The notes under the pieces: model-generated | What the model was told of the DNA's origin: nothing | The model's input: the letters and a program-made list of their open reading frames with translations, nothing else | Databases searched by the model: none | Shown: one piece after another, positions 55,387 through 64,000 of the stretch | Position numbering within the stretch: the first letter of the stretch is position 1 | Layout of the letters: every line of letters begins with the position of its first letter | From: Panax quinquefolius | Taxonomy: Eukaryota > Streptophyta > Magnoliopsida > Apiales > Araliaceae | Assembly (NCBI GenBank): GCA_020205615.1 | Contig: CM035164.1 | Location: 120,827,767-120,891,766 of the forward strand | Reading direction: 5' to 3' | Length of the DNA stretch: 64,000 nt | Program-made: the position numbers and the translations under genes

Positions 55387-56790
55387 ATGTGTATGAGGAA
55401 GAAAGTGCAAGAAGGTGCTATGTCGGAAGCAAGAATCGATGAAGAAGGAATAATTCGAGTCAACTCTAGACTTTGTGTTCCTAACGACCCTGATTTAAAG
55501 TATAAAATCATGATGGAGGCGCATAACACACCGTTTGCAATCTATCCTGGGAGTACCAAAATGTATCATGATATTCATCATACATTTTGGTGGAGCAATA
55601 TGAAGAGAGAGATAGCGCTGTTTATCTCAAGGTGTCTATCGTGTCAACGAGTCAAGGCGGAGCATCAAGTACCAAAAGGTCTGTTGCAACCACTTGAAAT
55701 TAAAGAATGGAAGTGGGAGCACATTACCATGGATTTCGTTACCGATCTTCCCAAAGTTTCTCAAGGCATAGATGCGATTTGGGTCATTGTTGATAGATTG
55801 ACCAAGTCTACTCATTTCTTACCGATACGAGAAACTTATACACTTGAACGTCTTGCTCGTATGTACATAAACGAGGTTGTAAGATTGCATGGTATGCCAA
55901 GATCCATAGTTTCGATCGAGACCCAAGATTTACTTCAAGATTTTGGGTTAGTTTGCAAAAAGCTATGGGCACGGATTTATGATTTAGCTCTCGGATATCA
56001 TCCTCGACGGACGAGGCAAGAGGAGAGAGACGATTCAAACTCTTGAAGATCTATTAAGACTCAGGTCCTCGACTTCAAGGGAAGTTGGGACAAGTTCTTA
56101 CCATTGGTGGAGTTTTCCTACAACAACAAATGCTTATCAACCAAGTATCGGCATGGCTCCATTCGAGCGTTGTATGGAAGAAAGTGTCATTCTCCAAAGA
56201 TGCTTAGGATGAGGTGGGTGAAGCAACGTTGTTGGGACCGGAGTTGGTACGTATGACTACGAAAAAGATTCAAACGATCCGATAACGATAAAAAACCTCA
56301 CAAGATCGATAAAGAGTTATGCCGATCTTCATCGAAAGGACGGGAATTCGATGTAGAGATCATGTGTTGTTACGTGTTGCTCCATGGAAAAGAGTTACGA
56401 GATTTGGAAAGAGAGGAAAGCTCAATCCTCGATTCATCTACCATTTTTAATCCTTGATCGAGTAGGAACCGTGGCCTATGACACGCTTTTATCGCTAAGT
56501 ATGTCTCGTGTTCATAACGCTTTTCACATATCCATGTTACGTAAATATGTGGAAGACCCGAACCACATTATTTAGTTAGAACCGGACGAAATAGCGGAAG
56601 ATTTGACGATGAAGAGGTTCCCTGCTCAAATCTTGGATAAGAAGGAACATATTCTACGCTCAAGGTTATACCTCAAGTCAAAGTTTTGTGGAGAAACCAC
56701 GATGTTGAGGAAATGACTTGGGAGTTAGAATCAAATGAAATCAAGGTATCCATACCTCTTCAATATGCCAGTACGCACTTCTAATTTTGA
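55387..56790 (+). pseudogene. Element 4 integrase with chromodomain-like tail
   Basis: The frame 55387-56046 covers the zinc-binding N-terminus, with EAHNTPFAIYPGSTKMYHD and CLSC; the usual second His (HPG) is Tyr here. The catalytic core begins with HITMDFVTDLPK, the first Asp of DDE. The second Asp region reads SIVSIETQD instead of the usual SDRDP, and the Glu region is scrambled near 56000-56046. Later frames give the GPY-like MSRVHNAFHISMLRKYVEDP and an end reading PQVKVLWRNHDVEEMTWELE (across frames), the chromodomain-like tail of chromovirus integrases. Such tails direct integration toward certain chromatin. Confidence 0.85.
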
Positions 56791-56803
56791 GGGCAAAATT
56801 TCA

Positions 56804-56817
56804 TAAGAAGGGGAGAT
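56804..56817 (+). other. Polypurine tract, element 4
   Basis: TAAGAAGGGGAGAT directly before the 3' LTR start; this is where plus-strand DNA synthesis is primed. Element 1 has the related AAGGAGGGAGGT in reverse at 3714-3725. Confidence 0.8.
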
Positions 56818-59307
56818 TGTAAAACCCCAACTTTTGAATAAAGATGAATTTTCTATAAATATTATTTTTGAATATTATGGAGTGAAATTGATATAATGTT
56901 ATAGTTAGGGTAATATTTATAAATTTTGCAAAAGTACGCAAGTTGTTATACAATATTCGATTGGTCGGGGAATATTCGCTTTTAACAGGAATATTCAGAT
57001 AACGACACAATCATTGGTGGACCCACAATGTAATTATTGCCGGATTGAGAAAATGACAAAAAATACTTTATGAAAATAACTATGGAAGTTTTACTGCTAA
57101 TCGCTGAAACACCTTGTTAAAGTAAGTAAAGAATACTGCGTGGTCGCATAGAAGCACACTCAGTATTAATTATTGATACTTACGTGAGAAGTCACTCAGT
57201 TTTGTTCAATTATTGCTATAGTAATTGTTGTAAATTTTGCTTATTTTATGGACCCCTATTTACCCATTTTTTTCAAAATAATCGGTAGGAAGTTATTCAA
57301 TATAAATATTATGATGGGATCCACCTGTGATGGTGATTTGTGGGTGGAGGGAACATACTGGGGCCCATGATTGAAGAAGGAAATATGGGGGAGGAAAATC
57401 TAGATTTTTTGGGTGGGGTTAGTTTTTTGTTTGTTTCAATTATAAACATGTGTTTATATATTTATATATTATAAAAATTTTATTTTATATGATTTTGTTG
57501 AAAAATTGGACGTCTGATATTCGTTTCTTCCGCTTGTGATTTTCGACGGAAACATTACTGTGCAGTCCGTGAATTATTTTTCTAAATAGCATCCCTTCCA
57601 TTCTCCTATAAATAGAAGTTCATTCCTTCATTATTTTTTCTTACGAATTCACTGAAACTCTAGAGAGATAAACTATAGAGAGAAAGAAGAAAAGTATTCT
57701 GTTACTTAACTACTCTTATATTCATTTTCTTTTACGGTAAGGGATATTATTCTTTTGTATTCATGAGGAGAACTTCTGTTATTCCATTCCTTATTATTCT
57801 GTTGGAATAAAATAATGTCAGATACGCTGCTACCCTATACTTGGTGACATTCTTCTATTATTCCGCCTTTATTATTCTCATTGGAATATCCTCGCTCATG
57901 CATTTTACGCCTGACCGATTCTCGCCCTTATTATTCATTGGAATATCCTCGTCATCAGGCTTTTTACGCCGGACCGATTCCGCCTTTATTATTATGTTGG
58001 AATATCCTCGTCATGCATGCTTTTTACGCCGGACCTGGTTCCGCTTTTATTATTATTACTGCTGGAATAACTCGCTCTATGAAAAGTACCGCATGCACGG
58101 TGATTTCGCTGTTATTCCATTCTTTATTATTCTCGCTTGAACATCCCGTTGGTGCGCAATTTCACCGACCGGGTTCTCGTTATTTAGTATTCGATGGAGT
58201 AACTTTGCCTCATGCACAAGTACCGCATGCATGGTGATTTCTTTTGTTATTCAATTCTTTATTATACTCAGTTGGTTAAAGTTTTAACTTTTATACTCCA
58301 TGAAATTAGTGGAATATCCTTGATAATTGCGCTTCATCCAAAGATCTTTTATGGAAATATTTTTCCGAGCATTCTTGAATTTTACTCTACAAAGCAAAGA
58401 TCATGTTTACAATTTGGACGTTATTGGTTCTTGGACAAATTAATTCTTGAACTTGTTTTATCAATTCTTATATCATTGTCATCATCCTCATATTTATATT
58501 TTTTGAAAGTCATCTGTGGCTCAGAAGGTGCATAGATGGACTTGGTATGATTATGACTAGGGATTATTCGGTGTAATCATGACCGTAATGTTACAAATGA
58601 TGTGGTAAAAGTTTTTATTGGCCCATAGTGCATCGATGGATGGGTTGTTGGCACGATCACGACCATTAATTAATACACAAATATTCTTGGTTCAGTAGTA
58701 CATGGATAATTGTGGTCGTGATACTAAAGAATATCCTCGGCCGAAAGTGCGGGGGTGATTCGATGATGTGGATTATTTATTAAGTCGAGTCCCAAATGAT
58801 AAAAGTGATGAAAAACCTTTTAAATCATAAAAGATAGTAGATTTTATTCTCTACTTGCTCTCTTTTAATGGATTTCTTGTTTCACCTGCAGCTTAAACTT
58901 GATGTTTGTTATATTATATCGGTTTAACATGCATTTAAGGCTAATGATAATTTATTCGCATTATCTTAGTCATAATATTTCTTCTCGGGCTAGTTGAGCT
59001 CACCCTTTCTTTCACTTTGTTTCTTCGTGAAATGAGAATATAGTTTGGGACTTAGCCTGGGAACGGAGTGATGGTCCTAGATGGTGCATTAGTAGTCCTC
59101 ACTATTCGTGAAATAGTGTGATAATAATTATAATGAGGACTCTTTTGAGTTTGTATACTCTCTAGTAGACAATATTTGTATTCAAACTCACGCTTTATGT
59201 TTTATCGTATTGTACCCTACAATTGTATTATTAAGTTGTATTTGAATTACATGCACTATGTATCTCATGACTCAAGATGGGTGATGTATACCTAATTTTG
59301 GGGCGTC
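56818..59307 (+). repeat. Element 4, 3' LTR
   Basis: Starts TGTAAAACCCCAAC; TATA box at 57606-57615; donor-like ACG|GTAAGG at 57734-57742; tandem GGAATATCC / GCCGGACC units at 57780-58260. It ends TTTTGGGGCGTC without the final ACA. It is very similar to 46781-49285 but with many single-base and short-repeat differences, so the element is old. Confidence 0.87.
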
Positions 59308-59595
59308 CAAAGAAGGGCACAATTGACCCAAAATTTGTAACGCCAAGTGTATTTTGGAAGAAAAAAAAGTATAAGGAGCACGTTGGACATCGGGGTAAAC
59401 GTCAGGGATATTTTTGCACCTTAATTTACCTTTATTTTATAAGTTTTAAAATACAAATTTACCCTCATCCACCCCACCCCACGTCACCCTACCTTACCCC
59501 ATGTCACATCAGAGCATGTACTAAATTAACTCATATACTCATAATAATAAGATTTAATAATTTACTCATAATAATAAATTAGAGTTAATATATAT
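59308..59595. other. Host DNA right of element 4
   Basis: No LTR similarity and no recognised gene. A C-rich patch (CCACCCCACCCCACG near 59469) stands out in otherwise AT-rich sequence. Confidence 0.4.
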
Positions 59596-59945
59596 ATGGT
59601 CCGGGAGTCCGGACCTAATAAAAAATGGATCAATTTTTTTTTTTGCTTTTTTAAAAACAACTAAAAAAAATATTTAATATTTTATGGAACTGAAATTTTT
59701 CCATAATACAATGTTTTGGGTGTGATTTGGATACATATACCAAAAAATATATGTACAGTCTGCAGAGACTGTACATACATGTTTTGTTATATGTATCCAA
59801 ATCACACCCAAAATACTGTATTATGTAAAAATTCAAGTTCCATAATTTTTGATTTTTTAGTTATTTTAAAAAAAAACAAAAAAAAAGGTCCGGATTTTGG
59901 TCCTATTCCGAGTCCTGGACTGATCCGTCTCTATATATATATATA
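59596..59945. repeat. Fold-back element A, copy 2, in (TA)n
   Basis: The same hairpin as 21219-21598: TTTTGGGTGTGATTTGGAT in the left arm and ATCCAAATCACACCCAAAA in the right arm, outer arms GGTCCGGGAGTCCGGACC and GGTCCGGATTTTGGTCC. Again it is bordered by short TA runs (59589-59597 and 59933-59949). The loop carries its own small palindrome, GTACAGTCTGCAGAGACTGTAC. Confidence 0.75.
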
Positions 59946-60070
59946 TATAACATTAAAAAAATTTGAAAATAAAATAATTCAATAGCTAGACATTGTTAAA
60001 TCATACAATTATTATATTTATATATAAGGGTAATATAGTAATAGTGTAGTTTAAAAATAAAATTATTTTC

Positions 60071-62691
60071 TTTAAGACCCCAACCGTTTATAAATAAAAT
60101 CGAATTTCCTCTAATTATTATTTTGAATAATATGGTGTTAATTTGATATAATATTTTGGTTATATGTGAAATATAATTTTTTTCAGAATAAGCAAGTGGT
60201 TATAAAATATACATTGTCAAGGAATATTCGTTTGGTCGTGAAATATTCTTGTTGTCGAGAAATATTCGTACGACGACGCAGCCATTTGTAGTCCCCATAA
60301 CGGAAAACGGTCGGATGAAAAAAACGACAAGAATGAGTTTTCTAAAAATAACGGCGTAGTTGTTACCGTGAACACTGTTGGAATATCCGGTGGTTAAAAT
60401 ACAGTAATACGCGTGGTTACACAGTAGCACACGGTATTACACAATATTTTTTGAATTATTGATTCTTACGTAAGAAGTCACTACTCAATAATTGTTACAA
60501 TAATTTCTGTTCAATATTTTATTTTATTGATTCAATAATTGCTACGTTGATATTTTATATTATTGTTGTTTCAATAATTCTCACTGCACACTATTTCTCA
60601 TTATCAGATCAATAATCATATTATTTGAATAATATTATTAGATAGAATTATTGGCAATGTCTAAGGAAGTTCTCGCTCAGAAATGTGGTTCGTCACCGAT
60701 TGCGCTACTAATAAGGAGAAATCCTTATCTGAAAGCCCCATTTTCCTAGAACGACTGATTGTCATTATTGTGATTCTCAGAATATTATTTGTGAATAATT
60801 AATTATTAATTTATATGATAAGAAAAATATTTATTTTATGTGGATATAAATGGAGGAATTTTTAGAAAAGTGACAATTGTTGAAAATTGATATTTTATCT
60901 TTTCTCATAAAATAATTCATTCTAATATATTATTATATTACATTATAAATGTATAATACGATAATATAATAATGGTGATATTTTTACAATAAATGTGTGA
61001 TATATGAATAAATGAGGAGGAGGATTATTTTTGTTACAATAAATGCTAAAAACATGTTAAACATATTGGTGGATCCCATTTTTGACTGAAATTTGGTTAT
61101 AGCCTGCAAAATCGTCCGTATATGGATTTCGGTCAATTTCTGTTTATAATTTGGAAAAATTTAAAGCTACAAAGTTGTAGAGAATTAAATTTTCTATGGA
61201 ATGGACATAAGATTCGAATTTTACTGATAAAATGGCTATTTATTATGAATTATTGAAGTTCCGGAATAATTGATTTTTTTTGGAGTTTAAAATATTTATT
61301 TTAAGAAAAATGTTTTTTGCAATTGGGTGTGCCCCACATGTGTCGTAAATGTGCTGATTTCAGATTTCAAGAGGTGAGCGTGAATTTTTTTAATAAATAT
61401 TATTATTTTATTAAATTTTCTGCTTTGGTGTTCTAAGCATTTTCCTATAAATAGGATGCTTAAGTTAGAATTGAAAAACACACCAGAATCTGAAATTTTC
61501 TCTCTATATTATCGAGCGTATTTTTGTGAGTATTTTGATTACTTTTAGTGTTGCTATACGGTGCAAGTTTCCTTCAACGTTATATCTGTTATTCCAGCCA
61601 GAAGTACTATTCTTTTAAGGTTAGGGATGTTATTTTTTTTCGTAAATGATGTTATTTCTTTTAATATCATTATACTGGAATATTGGTAAGATTTTTCTTG
61701 TGAAATTTTTGTCTTTTTGTGTCGGGGTTACTATTCACGTATACGGCACTATTCACAGGAAAAAAAAAATTCTTGTCCAAGTTGTTTATTATGGTTACTA
61801 GCTTTGATTGTATCCAAGTTTTGATCTTCATTCTTGAATTTTGCTCCACAATAGTTTATTATGGAGTATTTTTGAACATGGATGAACTAAAATACGAATC
61901 ATTAATCCTTGTTCTTTTATCTCACAAAATTCATTTTCTTTAAAATATTTTCATCATTCTCAATCCTAAATAATGATATTACTGAATATCTTTGGCCTGT
62001 AATGCAAAGATGAATGATTAATTGATGAATATATTTGGCCCGTAGTGCAAAGATAAACAGGTGTTGAGATGAACATGACCAACTGGTGATACAAATGAAT
62101 ATCTTTGGCATGTAGTGCAAAGATGAATATTTGATTCAAAATGTATATTGATTGATGTTACAGGGATAAAATATTGATGATGGACTTTTAAATCTTAGAA
62201 GATAGTAGAATTCATTCTTTACTTGACTCTTCTAATGGATTGTTGTTTCCGCTACAGTTGTTGATCTAAAATGTGTTGTCTATTATATTCTATCAGATTT
62301 TTCCCTATTGAAGACTAATGATAATTTGTTGTATATTATCTTAGTCATAATATTCTTTACTGGACAAATTGAGCTCACCATTTTCCTATTTGTTCCATTT
62401 TTCTTCTCAGGAGGCGAGAATATAGCGGGAACTAGATGGGGTGTGGAGTGATGTTTCCAGTCAGTTGATTTAGCAGTCCTCACTATTTTATAAAATAGTG
62501 TGATAATTATTGTAATGATGACTCCTTTTGAGTTTGAATACTGTCTATTAGACAATATTTGTATTTAAACTCAATGTATATGTGTTGTCGTATTTTGCAC
62601 AATAATTGTAATAATGAAGTTGTATTTGTTTCTGTACCATGTATTTGGCGACTCAGAATGAGTGATGTGTACCTATTTTGGGGGCGTCACA
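60071..62691 (+). mobile_element. Solo LTR, plus orientation, with target duplication
   Basis: Starts TTTAAGACCCC (TG mutated to TT) and ends GGGGGCGTCACA. TTTTC at 60066-60070 is repeated at 62692-62696. TATA box at 61445-61454. A donor-like AAG|GTTAGG at 61618-61625 and an acceptor-like CTTCTCAG|GAGG at 62403-62414 bracket the repeat-rich part. Length 2621 bp. It has fewer copies of the TATTCACG repeat than its relatives (only about two near 61732-61756). Confidence 0.88.
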
Positions 62692-62696
62692 TTTTC

Positions 62697-63343
62697 CCTT
62701 CACTTCCCTCCTTCTAAACTCACAAATAAAGAAAATATAATAACTATTTTATCCCTTCTCTTCCTTTCTAAAACCCATAAACATGACAAGGGAAAATTAT
62801 AATTCCTTTATATCCCTTCCCCCCTCCCTTCCCTTTCTATACTTTCCCTTCTCTCCAAACTCACAAACGCATCCTAATACATATGCAGGTAAAACATTCA
62901 CTATATATATCATTACCGATTACTTATTTTGCAATTTAAGATTATAGTTTAACCTCTAAATGTTTGTCCCGCTACATACTTTGAAAGTTTTATGATAAAA
63001 TAAAATTACAAAAAATATTATCAATACACGAGATCAGATTGAATTATAAGAGTGACTTATTATATTATACTCTTTTCGTTTCACATTATTTGATCATTGT
63101 TGACTTTTTAAATTAATTTTAGAGATTTTTAAACTTAAAATTGACATAGATTATTTTAATTTTAATTAATTTCATGATAAATATTATAAACTATCTAAAA
63201 AGTATTACTCATTGCAAATTTTATTATTTAAAATAAGAAAATTTTAAATTCAAAATTGATATAGATTTTTTTAATTTTAATTAATTTAATAATAAATATT
63301 GTAAACTATCTAAAAAGTATTCCTCATTACAAACTTCATTTTA
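62697..63343. repeat. AT-rich flank with a 115-bp tandem duplication
   Basis: Pyrimidine-rich TTCCCTTC words at 62692-62860, then two adjacent copies (about 63127-63240 and 63241-63343) of a unit containing TTTTAATTTTAATTAATTT and AAACTATCTAAAAAGTATT. No gene is recognised. Confidence 0.5.
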
Positions 63344-63628
63344 CAATACGATAAAAGTTTAACTGAGAGTTTTTACATGAATATTGTCTCATAGACAATA
63401 TCCAAACTCAAATAGAGTCTTCATTACATTTATTATCACACTATTTCATAGAATAGTGGGGACTACTATAGCCACCTATCCGGGACCATCACTCCATTCC
63501 CCGACTCGTCCCAGCTATATTCTCATTTCCTGAATAGAACAATGAAAGCAAAGGGTGAGCTCAACTAGCCCAGTAAAGAATATTATGACTAAGATAATGC
63601 AGAATAAATTATCGTTAGCCTTCAACAG
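63344..63628 (-). repeat. Long-LTR fragment, minus orientation
   Basis: Matches, in reverse, the end part of the long LTR from the GACAATATCC region (63400) through GGTGAGCTCAACTAGCCCAG (63555-63574) to the GTTAGCC word (63614). Its outermost ~75 bases are missing on the left. It is interrupted at 63629 by another LTR start. Confidence 0.75.
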
Positions 63629-64000
63629 TGTGACACCCCCAAAATAGGTATACATCACCCATCTTGAGTCGCCAAATACATGGTACAAAATTCAAATACA
63701 ACTTAATTATACAACAGTCGTGTAAAATACGACTAAACATATGTTGTGAGTTTTAATACAAATATTATCATCTAGACAATATACAAACTCAATGGGGTCC
63801 TCATTACATTTATTATCACACTATTTCACAGAATAGTGAGGACTACTAATGCACCATCTAGGACCATCACTCTGTTCCCCAACTAGTCTCTGCTACGTTC
63901 TCATTTCCTGAAGAGGACAATGAAAGAAAAAGGGTGAGCTCAACTAGCCCAGTAAGAAATCTTATGACTAAGATAATGCAGAATAATTCATCGTTAGCCT
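63629..64000 (-). repeat. Long LTR, minus orientation, cut by the window edge
   Basis: Begins TGTGACACCCCCAAAATAGG and repeats the same motifs as the fragment before it, in the same orientation, up to the window end. The five bases before it are AACAG. It probably inserted into the LTR at 63344-63628; the other side lies outside the window. Confidence 0.8.

Larger units (their letters stand above)
46781..59307 (+). mobile_element. Element 4: Ty3/gypsy chromovirus-like retrotransposon with nested solo LTR
   Basis: Two LTRs (46781-49285 and 56818-59307) enclose a complete order of parts: primer site, gag, protease, RT, RNase H, integrase, chromodomain-like tail and polypurine tract. Without the nested LTR at 51779-54489 the element is about 9.8 kb. 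Frameshifts and stops are present in every domain. The flank left of the element ends ACAAG; the right LTR lacks its last bases and no matching duplication is visible, so the right edge is slightly damaged. Confidence 0.9.

Noticed and set aside
38329..59307. Endogenous pararetrovirus origin of the RT/RNase H sequences
   Set aside because: LTRs, tRNA-Met primer sites, integrase with a chromodomain-like tail and target duplications show Ty3/gypsy retrotransposons; no movement or coat protein motif of a plant virus is seen.

Overview
This is plant nuclear DNA, most likely from a eudicot. It is AT-rich, gene-poor and built mostly from nested transposable elements. One ordinary cellular gene is convincing: an intronless-coding RMA-type RING E3 ubiquitin ligase on the minus strand (25504-26202). 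It has a probable intron in its 5' leader and sits in a less disturbed stretch at about 22.3-28 kb. I see no rRNA, tRNA gene, CRISPR array or bacterial-style operon.

The dominant component is a family of Ty3/gypsy retrotransposons with unusually long LTRs (about 2.5-2.8 kb). In element orientation an LTR starts near TGTAAGACCCC and ends near GGGGGCGTCACA, followed by an initiator-tRNA-Met type primer-binding site. At least thirteen LTR copies or pieces are present in both orientations. Element 1 (996-9126, minus) is flanked by TTAGA and has large internal deletions. An LTR fragment at 11.6-14.5 kb was split by an unrelated solo LTR flanked by ATATT. Element 3 has two LTRs in tandem (33070-38328), a gag of this family and a pol that looks like a different lineage, and it is truncated at 41655. 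Element 4 (46781-59307, plus) has two LTRs, gag, protease, RT, RNase H, integrase and a chromodomain-like tail, all decayed. Its RT is interrupted by a solo LTR in the opposite orientation flanked by AGGCT. Two further solo LTRs have clear 5-bp duplications (CTTTT at 43140-45969; TTTTC at 60071-62691). Two more LTR pieces run off the right edge.

Other mobile DNA: a second gypsy lineage (element 2, LTR end at 16156) with an extra acidic, coiled-coil ORF ahead of gag; a PIF/Harbinger transposase pseudogene fused to that element (about 18756-20040, minus); a CACTA transposon end (11598); a row of four inverted-repeat elements separated by (TA)n tracts (21.2-22.3 kb), one with a second copy at 59.6 kb; three Stowaway-like MITEs and one hAT-like MITE with an 8-bp duplication (28.0-29.6 kb); and an inverted-repeat element holding a captured class III peroxidase exon (29799-31505).

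The retroelement genes once worked together: LTRs drive transcription, gag builds the particle, and pol copies and integrates the element. Every copy here is now defective. The less expected signals are a possible intron in the LTR leader that would remove its tandem repeats, the apparently chimeric element 3, the extra acidic ORF in two elements, and the peroxidase capture. Coordinates of LTR edges come from reading TG/CA termini and flanking duplications by eye; family-level names are from motif recognition without database searches.
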